Of a stretch of 64,000 nt of DNA, positions 29,041-39,259 are shown in pieces. The position numbers and the translations under genes are program-made. The notes beneath the pieces were generated by a model, which saw only the letters and a program-made list of their open reading frames with translations, was not told the origin of the DNA and did no database searches. The stretch covers positions 2,046,001-2,110,000 of the forward strand of contig NZ_CP077291.1 in NCBI RefSeq assembly GCF_019048065.1, written 5' to 3'. How positions within the stretch are numbered: position 1 is the first letter of the stretch; every line of letters begins with the position of its first letter. The stretch is from Citrobacter farmeri (GTDB lineage: Bacteria > Pseudomonadota > Gammaproteobacteria > Enterobacterales > Enterobacteriaceae).

Positions 29041-31716
29041 TTAAGCAGATTTCTTCGCCTTCTTCTCTGCTTTCGGCGCAGCAGCAACTTCTTTCGCTGC
29101 CGGCGTTCCTTCAGAGAACTCACGACCATAGAAGGTATCCAGCAGGATCTGTTTCAGTTCGGAGATCAGCGGGTAGCGCGGGTTAGCGCCGGTGCACTGG
29201 TCATCGAATGCATCTTCAGACAGCTTGTCAACATGAGCCAGGAAGTCTGCTTCCTGAACACCCGCTTCGCGGATTGACTTCGGAATACCCAGTTCAGCTT
29301 TCAGGCTTTCCAGCCAGGCCAGCAGTTTCTCGATCTTGGCTGCAGTACGGTCGCCCGGTGCACTCAGACCCAGATGGTCTGCGATTTCAGCATAACGACG
29401 GCGTGCCTGCGGACGGTCATACTGACTGAAGGCAGTCTGCTTGGTCGGGTTGTCGTTCGCGTTGTAGCGAATAACGTTGCTGATCAGCAGGGCGTTTGCC
29501 AGGCCGTGCGGAATGTGGAACTGAGAGCCCAGTTTGTGCGCCATTGAGTGACAAACACCGAGGAAGGCGTTCGCAAACGCGATACCGGCGATGGTTGCTG
29601 CACTGTGAACACGTTCACGGGCTACCGGGTTTTTAGACCCTTCGTTATAGGACGCTGGCAGGTTTTCTTTCAGCAGTTTCAGCGCCTGCAGTGCCTGACC
29701 ATCCGAGAACTCAGAAGCCAGTACGGAAACGTAAGCTTCCAGGGCGTGAGTCACCGCATCAAGGCCACCAAAGGCACACAGGGATTTCGGCATGTCCATC
29801 ACCAGGTTGGCATCGACAATCGCCATATCCGGGGTCAGGGCATAGTCAGCCAGTGGGTATTTCTGACCGGTTGCATCGTCGGTCACAACGGCGAACGGCG
29901 TGACTTCAGAACCCGTACCGGACGTGGTAGTGACCGCGATCATTTTCGCTTTCACGCCCATTTTCGGGAACTTGTAGATACGTTTACGGATATCCATAAA
30001 GCGCAGTGCCAGTTCTTCGAAGTGTGTTTCCGGATGTTCGTACATGACCCACATGATTTTCGCGGCGTCCATCGGGGAACCGCCACCCAGCGCGATGATC
30101 ACGTCAGGTTTGAAGGAGTTAGCCAGTTCCGCGCCTTTACGGACCACAGAGAGCGTTGGGTCAGCTTCTACTTCAAAGAACACTTCGGTTTCAACGCCAG
30201 CGGCTTTCAGCACAGAGGTGATCTGGTCTGCATAACCGTTGTTAAACAGGAAGCGGTCAGTCACGATGAGCGCACGTTTGTGGCCATCAGTAATCACTTC
30301 ATCCAGCGCGATAGGCAGTGAGCCACGGCGGAAGTAGATAGATTTCGGAAGTTTGTGCCACAACATGTTTTCAGCTCGCTTAGCAACGGTTTTCTTGTTG
30401 ATCAGGTGTTTCGGACCAACGTTTTCAGAGATGGAGTTACCACCCCAGGAACCACAACCCAGAGTCAGGGAAGGTGCGAGTTTGAAGTTATACAGGTCAC
30501 CGATACCACCCTGAGATGCCGGGGTGTTGATCAGGATACGTGCGGTTTTCATCATCTGGCCGAAGTAAGCCACGCGTTCCGGCTGGTTGTCCTGGTCGGT
30601 ATACAGGCAAGAGGTATGACCGATACCGCCCATTGCAACCAGTTTCTCTGCTTTAATAACCGCGTCTTCGAAATCTTTCGCACGGTACATTGCCAGCGTC
30701 GGGGACAGTTTTTCGTGTGCGAACGGTTCGCTCTCATCAACGACTTTCACTTCACCGATCAGAATCTTGGTGGTTTCTGGTACAGAGAAGCCGGCCAGTT
30801 CAGCAATTTTATACGCTGGCTGACCCACAATAGCGGCGTTCAGCGCGCCATTTTTCAGGATCACGTCCTGAACGGCTTTCAGTTCTTTACCCTGCAGCAT
30901 GTAGCCGCCGTGGCTGGCAAAACGTTCGCGAACGGCATCGTAAACGGAATCAACCACAACAACAGACTGTTCAGAAGCACAGATAACGCCGTTATCGAAG
31001 GTTTTGGACATCAGCACAGATGCAACAGCACGCTTGATATCTGCGGTTTCGTCGATAACCACCGGCGTGTTACCTGCACCCACGCCAATAGCAGGTTTAC
31101 CGGAGCTGTATGCTGCCTTCACCATGCCAGGACCACCGGTCGCCAGAATCAGGTTGATATCCGGGTGATGCATCAGCGCGTTAGACAGTTCTACGGAAGG
31201 TTGATCGATCCAGCCAATCAGGTCTTTCGGTGCGCCAGCAGCGATAGCCGCCTGCAGCACGATATCTGCCGCTTTGTTGGTTGCATCTTTCGCACGCGGG
31301 TGCGGAGAGAAGATGATGGCGTTACGGGTTTTCAGGCTAATCAGGGACTTAAAGATTGCCGTAGAGGTTGGGTTTGTGGTCGGTACGATACCGCAGATGA
31401 TGCCGATAGGCTCAGCAATGGTGATGGTCCCGAAGGTGTCGTCTTCAGACAGCACGCCGCAGGTTTTTTCATCTTTATATGCGTTATAGATGTATTCAGA
31501 AGCAAAGTGGTTTTTAATCACTTTATCTTCGACGATGCCCATGCCGGATTCAGCAACGGCCATCTTCGCAAGAGGGATTCGAGCATCTGCAGCGGCCAGA
31601 GCGGCGGCGCGGAAGATTTTATCAACTTGTTCTTGAGTGAAACTGGCATATTCACGCTGGGCTTTTTTGACGCGCTCTACGAGTGCGTTAAGTTCAGCGA
31701 CATTAGTAACAGCCAT
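29041..31716 (-). CDS. adhE: Bifunctional aldehyde-alcohol dehydrogenase AdhE
   Basis: AdhE converts acetyl-CoA to ethanol in two NADH-dependent steps during fermentation and assembles into helical spirosomes. The protein is 891 residues, the normal size. The N-terminal half (1-440) is a CoA-acylating aldehyde dehydrogenase with the catalytic Cys in GVICASEQS (near 246). The C-terminal half (450-870) is an iron-dependent alcohol dehydrogenase with the NAD motif [15 protein letters not shown] and iron-binding His residues in [17 protein letters not shown]. The C-terminal tail is rich in Ala and Lys ([19 protein letters not shown]). Confidence 0.98.
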   Translation of the reverse strand: MAVTNVAELNALVERVKKAQREYASFTQEQVDKIFRAAALAAADARIPLAKMAVAESGMGIVEDKVIKNHFASEYIYNAYKDEKTCGVLSEDDTFGTITIAEPIGIICGIVPTTNPTSTAIFKSLISLKTRNAIIFSPHPRAKDATNKAADIVLQAAIAAGAPKDLIGWIDQPSVELSNALMHHPDINLILATGGPGMVKAAYSSGKPAIGVGAGNTPVVIDETADIKRAVASVLMSKTFDNGVICASEQSVVVVDSVYDAVRERFASHGGYMLQGKELKAVQDVILKNGALNAAIVGQPAYKIAELAGFSVPETTKILIGEVKVVDESEPFAHEKLSPTLAMYRAKDFEDAVIKAEKLVAMGGIGHTSCLYTDQDNQPERVAYFGQMMKTARILINTPASQGGIGDLYNFKLAPSLTLGCGSWGGNSISENVGPKHLINKKTVAKRAENMLWHKLPKSIYFRRGSLPIALDEVITDGHKRALIVTDRFLFNNGYADQITSVLKAAGVETEVFFEVEADPTLSVVRKGAELANSFKPDVIIALGGGSPMDAAKIMWVMYEHPETHFEELALRFMDIRKRIYKFPKMGVKAKMIAVTTTSGTGSEVTPFAVVTDDATGQKYPLADYALTPDMAIVDANLVMDMPKSLCAFGGLDAVTHALEAYVSVLASEFSDGQALQALKLLKENLPASYNEGSKNPVARERVHSAATIAGIAFANAFLGVCHSMAHKLGSQFHIPHGLANALLISNVIRYNANDNPTKQTAFSQYDRPQARRRYAEIADHLGLSAPGDRTAAKIEKLLAWLESLKAELGIPKSIREAGVQEADFLAHVDKLSEDAFDDQCTGANPRYPLISELKQILLDTFYGREFSEGTPAAKEVAAAPKAEKKAKKSA

Positions 31717-32192
31717 AATGCTCTCCTGATAATGTTAAACTTTTTTAGTAAATCATCTGCTCGATACGTGAGTATAGACAGCGGGCGTTAGTTTGCATAA
31801 CGGCCAGAAAATCAATTGGTTACTTAACGTTCAGTTTGCTCTGATTTACTAAAAGAGCTTATGCGTCAGCGTCATCTAACTCTAACGCGTTACTTCCAGG
31901 TGGCGTAAGCAAGATTACTCACTTCTGAGTAGCGATTACGTGATCTGGATCAAGATTTATCAAAGCTGACACCTTTCAGCAGGCCCTTTTAGCCCTAAAC
32001 GCAAACTGTTGTTTAATTGTAGTGGTGAATGACTGTCAAATTATCATAATTAAAACATATTGGTAACACTCAGGAATGGTAGCAATTTTACGTTTGCCCT
32101 GGTGAAATGTGCTGTGAAAAGGCGTATCTTCAGCACGGTTTTCACCCGGTTATTTTAACTCACTTTATACGGCTAACGCTTCGGAGCTAACC
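31717..32192. promoter_or_regulatory. adhE-ychE divergent spacer
   Basis: A 476-base gene-free region. AGGAG stands before the adhE ATG at 31724-31728 (minus strand). An FNR-like element, GATCTGGATCAAGATTTATC near 31939-31958, contains half-sites but no clean palindrome. In E. coli the long adhE leader is processed by RNase G or RNase III, and Cra, Fis and NarL act upstream; which of these apply here cannot be seen directly. Confidence 0.55.
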
Positions 32193-32840
32193 GTGATCCA
32201 AACGCTGTTTGATTTTCCTGTTTATTTCAAATTTTTCATCGGGTTATTTGCACTAGTTAACCCGGTTGGGATTATTCCTGTCTTCATTAGTATGACCAGC
32301 TACCAGACAGCGGCGGCGCGTAACAAAACGAACCTGACTGCCAACCTGTCTGTTGCAATCATTTTGTGGACCTCGTTATTCCTCGGCGACGGCATTCTGC
32401 AACTGTTCGGTATCTCGATTGATTCGTTCCGTATCGCCGGCGGGATCCTCGTGGTCACTATCGCGATGTCGATGATCAGCGGCAAGCTGGGTGAGGATAA
32501 GCAGAACAAGCAGGAAAAATCGGAAACGGCGATTCGGGAGAGTGTAGGCGTTGTTCCACTGGCGCTGCCGCTGATGGCAGGCCCCGGGGCGATCAGTTCG
32601 ACGATCGTATGGGGAACGCGTTACCACAGCGTCATGTACTTGCTTGGCTTTTTTGTCGCCATTGCGATTTTTGCCCTGTGTTGTTGGGGGCTTTTCCGTA
32701 TGGCACCGTGGTTAGTGCGTGTCCTGGGGCAGACAGGCATCAACGTGATTACCCGAATTATGGGTCTGCTATTAATGGCGCTGGGCATCGAATTTATCGT
32801 CACCGGTATTAAGGCCATATTCCCTGGGCTGTTAAGTTAA
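32193..32840 (+). CDS. ychE: MarC family inner-membrane protein YchE
   Basis: A 215-residue membrane protein of the MarC/UPF0056 family with six hydrophobic segments and a central hydrophilic loop KLGEDKQNKQEKSETAI. Conserved family blocks FALVNPVGIIPVFISMT (about 18-34) and PLALPLMAGPGAISSTIV (about 120-137) are intact. It uses a GTG start at 32193 that gives the same N-terminus as the E. coli protein. No transport substrate is known. Confidence 0.93.
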   Translation: MIQTLFDFPVYFKFFIGLFALVNPVGIIPVFISMTSYQTAAARNKTNLTANLSVAIILWTSLFLGDGILQLFGISIDSFRIAGGILVVTIAMSMISGKLGEDKQNKQEKSETAIRESVGVVPLALPLMAGPGAISSTIVWGTRYHSVMYLLGFFVAIAIFALCCWGLFRMAPWLVRVLGQTGINVITRIMGLLLMALGIEFIVTGIKAIFPGLLS

Positions 32841-32863
32841 TTCGCTTTCAAATGAAATGACCG

Positions 32864-32889
32864 ACGGAGCTGATCGCAGCTCCGTTTTT
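32864..32889 (+). terminator. ychE terminator
   Basis: Arms CGGAGCTG (32865-32872) and CAGCTCCG (32877-32884), loop ATCG, followed by five T residues. Confidence 0.88.
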
Positions 32890-33594
32890 CGTTATGGGCG
32901 ATATTTCGTCACCTTTCTTACTTTCCGATCCGTGCATCGGGAAAAACTAATACCTTCATGGGGTTAAATCCCATTGATTTTATTCTGTTTTTACTCTCAC
33001 AGCACCGCAAAGCTTTGTTATTTTGCTCACATCACAATCCTGGGCTTGCTGAAGGATAATTGAGATGATATTAGTTAATTCAATTAACTTGCAGATGAAT
33101 GTGCTAAAAAATAACCAATTGTTAAATTATCGTACATTTTTACACCTTTCGCGGATATCAGCATTCTCTGTCTGACAGGGTGTCATTAATTTCATGATTA
33201 ATAAGAAGTTATTTTTATTTTTTATGTTTTGTAACATTCTGCCAGCACGGTGTTTTTTCTCTAAAAGAGAATTGCTTAACAAATCTGTAAATTGTATTGG
33301 CGGTTAATTAATGCTTTTGTTACTTTCCGACAGTTCATATTGCAGCAGATTGCTGGTTGATGAGAATAAATATCAACAAGGCAGTTTAGCCCACTGTTCA
33401 TGCGACCCTGGCAGGGGAGGCGCATAACAAATCGACGTAAGGCGATCATACGAATCGTCAGAATAAATAAAGTCGGTGATAGCAGGCAGTAAATGACCTG
33501 ACAGCTGAAAGTCTCCGGAGCTGTTCAGAGATCCCTGACGGGATTAACAGGCTGGTGATAAAACCAGTAATTATAATGAGGGAGTACAAACACA
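32890..33594 (+). promoter_or_regulatory. oppA upstream region and leader
   Basis: About 700 bases without a supported gene; the middle part (33060-33310) is strongly AT-rich. Just before oppA, GGAG (33581-33584) is followed by the C/A-rich ACAAACACAATGACCAACAC spanning the start codon. In E. coli and Salmonella the oppA ribosome-binding site is silenced by the sRNA GcvB through such ACA-rich sequence, so the same control is likely but is inferred. Confidence 0.6.
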
Positions 33595-35223
33595 ATGACC
33601 AACACGAAGAAAAGTTTAGTGGCGGCAGGAATTTTAACTGCGCTCATCGCCGGAAATGTGGCAACAGCGGCGGTCGTTCCCGCCGGTGTGCAACTGGCAG
33701 AAAAACAGACGCTGGTGCGAAATAATGGCTCGGAAGTACAGTCCCTCGATCCGCATAAAATCGAAGGCGTGCCGGAATCCAATATCAGCCGCGATCTATT
33801 CGAAGGGCTAATCATCAGTGACGTCGATGGTAAACCTTCTCCGGGCGTGGCTGAGAAATGGGAAAATAAAGACTTTAAAGTCTGGACATTCCATCTGCGC
33901 AAAGACGCAAAATGGTCTGATGGCTCACCGGTGACCGCCCACGATTTTGTTTACAGCTGGCAGCGCCTGGCTAATCCGAATACCGCATCCCCTTACGCCA
34001 GTTATCTGCAGTATGGCCACATCGTCAATATTGACGACATTGTTGCTGGCAAAAAACCGCCAACCGATCTTGGTGTTAAAGCCATTGATGATAATACCTT
34101 TGAAGTTACCCTCAGCGAGCCTGTTCCTTATTTCTACAAACTGCTGGTGCACTCATCTGTTTCCCCGGTTCCTAAAGCGGCGGTCGAAAAATACGGTGAG
34201 AAGTGGACTCAGCCAGCCAATATTATTACCAACGGCGCGTATAAGCTGAAAGACTGGGTCGTTAACGAACATATCGTGCTCGAGCGCAATCCTGATTACT
34301 GGGACAACGCCAAAACGGTCATTAATCAGGTGACCTACCTGCCAATCGCTTCAGAAGTGACAGACGTCAACCGCTACCGTAGCGGTGAAATCGACATGAC
34401 CTATAACAACATGCCGATTGAACTGTTCCAGAAGCTGAAAAAAGAGATCCCGAACGAAGTTCACGTTGACCCGTATCTGTGCACCTACTATTACGAAATC
34501 AATAACCAGAAAGCACCGTTTACGGATGTTCGCGTGCGTACCGCGCTCAAGCTGGCGCTGGACCGCGATATTATCGTTAATAAAGTGAAAAATCAGGGTG
34601 ACCTGCCGGCATACAGCTTCACGCCTCCGTATACCGATGGCGCAAAACTGACTGAACCAGAGTGGTTTGGCTGGACGCAGGAAAAACGTAACGAAGAAGC
34701 GAAAAAATTACTGGCTGAAGCCGGATATACGGCCGATAAACCATTGACCTTTAATCTGCTGTATAACACTTCTGATCTGCATAAAAAACTGGCTATCGCC
34801 GCCGCGTCCATCTGGAAGAAAAATTTAGGCGTGAATGTGAAGCTGGAAAACCAGGAGTGGAAAACCTTCCTCGATACGCGTCATCAGGGTAACTATGATG
34901 TCTCTCGTGCGGCCTGGTGTGCGGATTACAACGAGCCAACATCCTTCCTGAACATGGTGTTGTCTGACAGCTCAAACAACACGACGCACTATAAGAGCCC
35001 GACATTTGACAAGATCCTCGCCGATGCGCTGAAAGCAACGAATGAAGAACAGCGTACTGAGCTTTACGGTAAAGCCGAACAGCAGCTTGATAAGGATTCT
35101 GCGATTGTACCGGTGTTCTACTACGTCAACGCCCGTCTGGTAAAACCGTGGGTGGGTGGTTATACCGGTAAAGACCCGATGGATAATATCCACGTCAAAG
35201 ACTTGTATATTATTAAGCATTAA
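33595..35223 (+). CDS. oppA: Oligopeptide ABC transporter, periplasmic binding protein
   Basis: OppA captures peptides of two to five residues with little side-chain preference. The 542-residue precursor has a signal peptide of about 26 residues ending near NVATAA. The mature protein follows the SBP_bac_5 pattern: EPxxLDP-type opening VQSLDPHKIEGVPESNISRD, lobe motif ANPNTASPYASYLQYG, and C-terminal KPWVGGYTGKDP. It is the first gene of oppABCDF, with a 119-base gap before oppB. Confidence 0.98.
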   Translation: MTNTKKSLVAAGILTALIAGNVATAAVVPAGVQLAEKQTLVRNNGSEVQSLDPHKIEGVPESNISRDLFEGLIISDVDGKPSPGVAEKWENKDFKVWTFHLRKDAKWSDGSPVTAHDFVYSWQRLANPNTASPYASYLQYGHIVNIDDIVAGKKPPTDLGVKAIDDNTFEVTLSEPVPYFYKLLVHSSVSPVPKAAVEKYGEKWTQPANIITNGAYKLKDWVVNEHIVLERNPDYWDNAKTVINQVTYLPIASEVTDVNRYRSGEIDMTYNNMPIELFQKLKKEIPNEVHVDPYLCTYYYEINNQKAPFTDVRVRTALKLALDRDIIVNKVKNQGDLPAYSFTPPYTDGAKLTEPEWFGWTQEKRNEEAKKLLAEAGYTADKPLTFNLLYNTSDLHKKLAIAAASIWKKNLGVNVKLENQEWKTFLDTRHQGNYDVSRAAWCADYNEPTSFLNMVLSDSSNNTTHYKSPTFDKILADALKATNEEQRTELYGKAEQQLDKDSAIVPVFYYVNARLVKPWVGGYTGKDPMDNIHVKDLYIIKH

Positions 35224-35342
35224 TGGCAAAGGGTGGGGCAGCTTGTGTTGCCCCACAGTGTCTTTTTTCGTCGACTCTCAACACCCCTTATCAGCAGTTC
35301 TGCGTGAAGGGGTGTAAAGGCACTCGCCAGAAGGTACGGGCA

Positions 35343-36263
35343 ATGTTGAAATTTATTCTACGTCGCTGTCTGGAAGCAATTCCGACACTGTTTATTCTTA
35401 TTACCATTTCGTTCTTTATGATGCGCCTTGCGCCGGGAAGTCCCTTTACCGGTGAGCGCGCGCTGCCAGCCGAAGTGCTGGCAAACATTGAAGCGAAATA
35501 CCATCTTAACGATCCCATCATGACCCAGTATTTCAGCTACCTGAAGCAACTGGCGCATGGTGATTTCGGTCCTTCGTTTAAATACAAAGATTATACGGTT
35601 AACGATCTGGTCGCCTCGAGCTTCCCGGTTTCTGCGAAGCTGGGTCTTGCGGCCTTTCTTCTGGCCGTCGTCCTCGGGGTAAGCGCCGGAGTGATTGCCG
35701 CGTTGAAGCAAAACACGCGATGGGACTATGCGGTCATGGGGGTAGCCATGACCGGGGTGGTGATACCGAGCTTTGTGGTCGCGCCGCTGCTGGTTATGAT
35801 ATTTGCAATCACGCTCAAATGGCTGCCAGGCGGCGGCTGGAACGGCGGGGCGTTGAAATTTATGATCCTGCCGATGGTGGCGTTATCGCTGGCCTATATT
35901 GCCAGTATTGCGCGTATCACCCGAGGCTCGATGATTGAAGTGTTGCATTCAAACTTCATCCGCACCGCGCGAGCCAAAGGGCTGCCGATGCGTCGCATTA
36001 TTTTCCGCCATGCGTTAAAACCCGCGCTACTCCCTGTGCTCTCTTATATGGGACCGGCATTTGTCGGGATTATTACCGGTTCGATGGTCATTGAGACGAT
36101 TTATGGTTTGCCGGGTATCGGTCAGCTGTTTGTTAACGGTGCGCTGAACCGCGATTACTCGCTGGTTCTCAGTCTGACAATCCTGGTGGGGACATTAACC
36201 ATTGTCTTTAATGCGATAGTTGACGTGCTGTATGCCGTCATCGACCCGAAAATTCGTTACTGA
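35343..36263 (+). CDS. oppB: Oligopeptide ABC transporter, permease OppB
   Basis: A 306-residue permease with six membrane helices. The EAA-type coupling loop is visible as RTARAKGLPMRRIIFRHALK (about 212-231), the contact site for the OppD/F ATPases. The ATG at 35343 gives the E. coli start MLKFILRRCLEAIPT; a 40-residue in-frame extension back to 35223 is rejected as it covers the oppA-oppB spacer. Confidence 0.97.
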   Translation: MLKFILRRCLEAIPTLFILITISFFMMRLAPGSPFTGERALPAEVLANIEAKYHLNDPIMTQYFSYLKQLAHGDFGPSFKYKDYTVNDLVASSFPVSAKLGLAAFLLAVVLGVSAGVIAALKQNTRWDYAVMGVAMTGVVIPSFVVAPLLVMIFAITLKWLPGGGWNGGALKFMILPMVALSLAYIASIARITRGSMIEVLHSNFIRTARAKGLPMRRIIFRHALKPALLPVLSYMGPAFVGIITGSMVIETIYGLPGIGQLFVNGALNRDYSLVLSLTILVGTLTIVFNAIVDVLYAVIDPKIRY

Positions 36264-36277
36264 TACTGGAGCTCGCG

Positions 36278-37186
36278 ATGATGTTAAGTAAGAAAAACAG
36301 CGAAGCGCTGGAGAATTTCAGTGAGAAACTGGAGGTCGAAGGGCGCAGCCTGTGGCAGGATGCACGCCGTCGTTTTATGCATAACCGCGCGGCGGTTGCC
36401 AGTCTGATTGTACTGGTGATGATCGCGCTGTTTGTGACGCTGGCACCCATGCTGTCGCAGTTCACCTACTTCGATACCGACTGGGGAATGATGTCCAGCG
36501 CGCCGGATACTGAATCAGGCCACTATTTCGGTACCGACTCCTCAGGACGCGATTTGCTGGTACGCGTAGCCATTGGTGGGCGGATCTCGCTGATGGTCGG
36601 CATTGCTGCCGCGCTGGTGGCCGTGGTGGTGGGCACGCTGTACGGCTCGCTTTCAGGCTATCTGGGCGGCAAAATCGACTCCGTGATGATGCGTCTGCTG
36701 GAAATCCTCAACTCCTTCCCGTTTATGTTCTTCGTTATTCTGTTGGTTACCTTCTTCGGACAAAACATTTTGCTGATTTTTGTGGCGATCGGGATGGTCT
36801 CCTGGCTGGATATGGCGCGTATTGTGCGTGGGCAGACTCTGAGCCTGAAGCGAAAAGAGTTTATCGAAGCCGCGCAGGTAGGTGGCGTGTCGACCGGCAA
36901 TATCGTACTGCGCCATATTGTGCCGAATGTGCTGGGTGTGGTGGTGGTGTACGCCTCCTTGCTGGTGCCAAGTATGATCCTGTTTGAATCCTTCCTCAGC
37001 TTCCTGGGACTGGGAACGCAGGAGCCGCTGAGTAGTTGGGGCGCATTACTGAGCGATGGCGCTAACTCGATGGAAGTGTCTCCTTGGCTACTGCTGTTCC
37101 CGGCAGGCTTCCTGGTGGTGACGTTGTTCTGTTTTAACTTTATTGGCGATGGCCTGCGTGATGCCCTCGACCCGAAAGACCGTTAA
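36278..37186 (+). CDS. oppC: Oligopeptide ABC transporter, permease OppC
   Basis: A 302-residue permease partner of OppB with six helices. An N-terminal cytoplasmic segment (ENFSEKLEVEGRSLWQDARR) precedes the first helix. The EAA loop appears as EFIEAAQVGGVSTGNIVLRH (about 191-210). The C-terminal GDGLRDALDPKDR is the usual family ending. It lies 14 bases after oppB and 11 before oppD. Confidence 0.97.
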   Translation: MMLSKKNSEALENFSEKLEVEGRSLWQDARRRFMHNRAAVASLIVLVMIALFVTLAPMLSQFTYFDTDWGMMSSAPDTESGHYFGTDSSGRDLLVRVAIGGRISLMVGIAAALVAVVVGTLYGSLSGYLGGKIDSVMMRLLEILNSFPFMFFVILLVTFFGQNILLIFVAIGMVSWLDMARIVRGQTLSLKRKEFIEAAQVGGVSTGNIVLRHIVPNVLGVVVVYASLLVPSMILFESFLSFLGLGTQEPLSSWGALLSDGANSMEVSPWLLLFPAGFLVVTLFCFNFIGDGLRDALDPKDR

Positions 37187-37197
37187 GGAGTGCAGCC

Positions 37198-38211
37198 ATG
37201 AGCGTAATTGAAACTGCAAGCGTGCCGTTCGCGCAGCAAAGGGCTAACGCACTGCTGGACGTAAAAGATCTTCGTGTGACGTTCAGTACCCCGGACGGTG
37301 ATGTCACCGCGGTGAATGATTTGAACTTTACGCTGCGCGCCGGAGAAACCCTCGGTATCGTCGGTGAGTCCGGTTCAGGCAAATCGCAGACCGCGTTTGC
37401 ACTGATGGGACTGCTGGCCGCAAATGGCCGGATTGGCGGTTCGGCGACCTTCAGCGGCCGCGAGATCCTCAATCTGCCGGAGCGTGAACTGAATAAGCTG
37501 CGTGCTGAACAGATCTCGATGATTTTCCAGGACCCGATGACTTCGCTGAACCCCTACATGCGCGTGGGCGAGCAGTTGATGGAAGTGCTGATGCTGCATA
37601 AAAGCATGAGCAAAGCGGAGGCGTTTGACGAGTCGGTCAGAATGCTGGACGCGGTCAAAATGCCGGAAGCGCGTAAGCGGATGAAGATGTTCCCGCATGA
37701 GTTTTCTGGCGGCATGCGCCAGCGCGTGATGATCGCAATGGCGCTGCTGTGCAGGCCGAAGCTGCTGATTGCCGATGAACCGACAACCGCGCTGGACGTC
37801 ACCGTGCAGGCTCAAATCATGACTCTGCTGAATGAACTGAAGCGTGAATTCAACACCGCAATCATTATGATTACTCACGATCTTGGGGTCGTGGCCGGAA
37901 TTTGCGACAAAGTACTGGTGATGTATGCAGGCCGGACTATGGAGTACGGTAATGCCCGCGATGTCTTTTATCAGCCCGTTCATCCGTATTCGATTGGCCT
38001 GCTGAATGCAGTGCCGCGTCTGGATGGTGAAGGCGAAGAGATGCTGACCATTCCGGGGAACCCGCCTAATTTACTGCGTCTGCCGAAAGGCTGTCCGTTC
38101 CAGCCGCGCTGTCCGCATGCGATGGAGATTTGCAGTACCGCTCCGCCGCTGGAAGAGTTCAGTCCGGGACGTCTGCGTGCCTGCTTTAAACCGGTGGAGG
38201 ATCTGGCATGA
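37198..38211 (+). CDS. oppD: Oligopeptide ABC transporter, ATPase OppD
   Basis: A 337-residue ATPase of the peptide/nickel (Opp/Dpp) type. Walker A GESGSGKSQ (about 59-67), signature FSGGMRQRV (about 166-174), Walker B LLIADEPTTALDV and the switch His in MITHDLGVV are all present. A C-terminal Cys-containing motif (CPFQPRCPHAMEIC), which holds an iron-sulfur cluster in related proteins, is also visible. It overlaps oppF by four bases (ATGA). Confidence 0.97.
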   Translation: MSVIETASVPFAQQRANALLDVKDLRVTFSTPDGDVTAVNDLNFTLRAGETLGIVGESGSGKSQTAFALMGLLAANGRIGGSATFSGREILNLPERELNKLRAEQISMIFQDPMTSLNPYMRVGEQLMEVLMLHKSMSKAEAFDESVRMLDAVKMPEARKRMKMFPHEFSGGMRQRVMIAMALLCRPKLLIADEPTTALDVTVQAQIMTLLNELKREFNTAIIMITHDLGVVAGICDKVLVMYAGRTMEYGNARDVFYQPVHPYSIGLLNAVPRLDGEGEEMLTIPGNPPNLLRLPKGCPFQPRCPHAMEICSTAPPLEEFSPGRLRACFKPVEDLA

Positions 38212-39212
38212 ACGCTGTTGATGAAAAACGTAAAGTCCTCCTGGAAATCGCCGATCTGAAGGTGCATTTCGACATTAAAGATGGCAAGCAGTGGTTCTGG
38301 CAGCCTTCGAAAACCCTGAAGGCAGTCGATGGCGTAACGCTGAGGCTGTATGAAGGGGAGACGCTGGGTGTCGTTGGTGAATCTGGCTGTGGAAAGTCGA
38401 CCTTTGCCCGAGCCATTATCGGGCTGGTGAAAGCGACCGATGGGCGGGTGGCATGGTTAGGTAAAAATCTGCTGGGAATGAAGCCCGACGAATGGCGCGA
38501 CGTGCGCAGCGATATCCAGATGATTTTCCAGGATCCACTGGCGTCGCTGAATCCGCGCATGACTATTGGTGAAATCATTGCTGAACCGCTACGGACCTAT
38601 CATCCGAAGTTGTCTCGTCAGGACGTGCGCGATCGGGTGAAAGCGATGATGATGAAGGTGGGTCTGCTGCCTAACCTGATCAACCGCTACCCGCATGAGT
38701 TTTCGGGCGGACAGTGCCAGCGTATCGGGATTGCCCGTGCGTTGATTCTGGAGCCGAAGCTGATCATCTGTGATGAGCCGGTTTCTGCACTGGACGTGTC
38801 GATTCAGGCGCAGGTCGTCAATCTGTTACAGCAACTTCAGCGCGAGATGGGGCTGTCGTTGATCTTCATTGCCCATGACCTGGCGGTCGTGAAACACATC
38901 TCCGACCGCGTGCTGGTGATGTACCTGGGCCACGCCGTGGAGCTGGGGACCTATGACGAGGTGTACCACAACCCACTGCATCCCTACACCAAAGCGCTGA
39001 TGTCGGCGGTGCCGATCCCCGATCCCGATCTGGAAAAGAACAAGACGATTCAGTTACTGGAAGGGGAGTTGCCGTCACCGATTAACCCGCCATCAGGCTG
39101 CGTATTCCGTACCCGCTGCCCGATCGCCGGGCCTGAGTGTGCGAAAACGCGTCCGGTACTGGAAGGCAGTTTCCGGCATGCCGTATCCTGCCTAAAGGTA
39201 GACCCGCTATAA
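38208..39212 (+). CDS. oppF: Oligopeptide ABC transporter, ATPase OppF
   Basis: A 334-residue second ATPase of the permease, pairing with OppD. Walker A GESGCGKST (about 61-69), signature FSGGQCQRIGIAR, Walker B LIICDEPVSALDV and switch His in FIAHDLAVV are intact. The C-terminal CVFRTRCPIAGPEC matches the oligopeptide ATPase extension. It is the last opp gene; a strong hairpin with a T-run follows only four bases after the stop. Confidence 0.97.
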   Translation: MNAVDEKRKVLLEIADLKVHFDIKDGKQWFWQPSKTLKAVDGVTLRLYEGETLGVVGESGCGKSTFARAIIGLVKATDGRVAWLGKNLLGMKPDEWRDVRSDIQMIFQDPLASLNPRMTIGEIIAEPLRTYHPKLSRQDVRDRVKAMMMKVGLLPNLINRYPHEFSGGQCQRIGIARALILEPKLIICDEPVSALDVSIQAQVVNLLQQLQREMGLSLIFIAHDLAVVKHISDRVLVMYLGHAVELGTYDEVYHNPLHPYTKALMSAVPIPDPDLEKNKTIQLLEGELPSPINPPSGCVFRTRCPIAGPECAKTRPVLEGSFRHAVSCLKVDPL

Positions 39213-39216
39213 TCGC

Positions 39217-39247
39217 AAGGGCTGACAAACTGTCAGCCCTTCTTTTT
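39217..39247 (+). terminator. oppABCDF terminator
   Basis: Eleven-base perfect stem AAGGGCTGACA (39217-39227) and TGTCAGCCCTT (39231-39241), three-base loop, then CTTTTT. It ends just before the ribosome-binding site of the ion-channel gene. Confidence 0.92.
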
Positions 39248-39259
39248 GCAGAGGTTATC

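Noticed and set aside
29548..30321. 257-codon open frame antisense to adhE
   Set aside because: Same reason: overlaps a full-length adhE with conserved motifs and reads as random sequence.
30355..31791. 478-codon open frame antisense to adhE
   Set aside because: A shadow of the highly expressed adhE gene's codon bias; no family resemblance, no start context, and adhE itself is complete.
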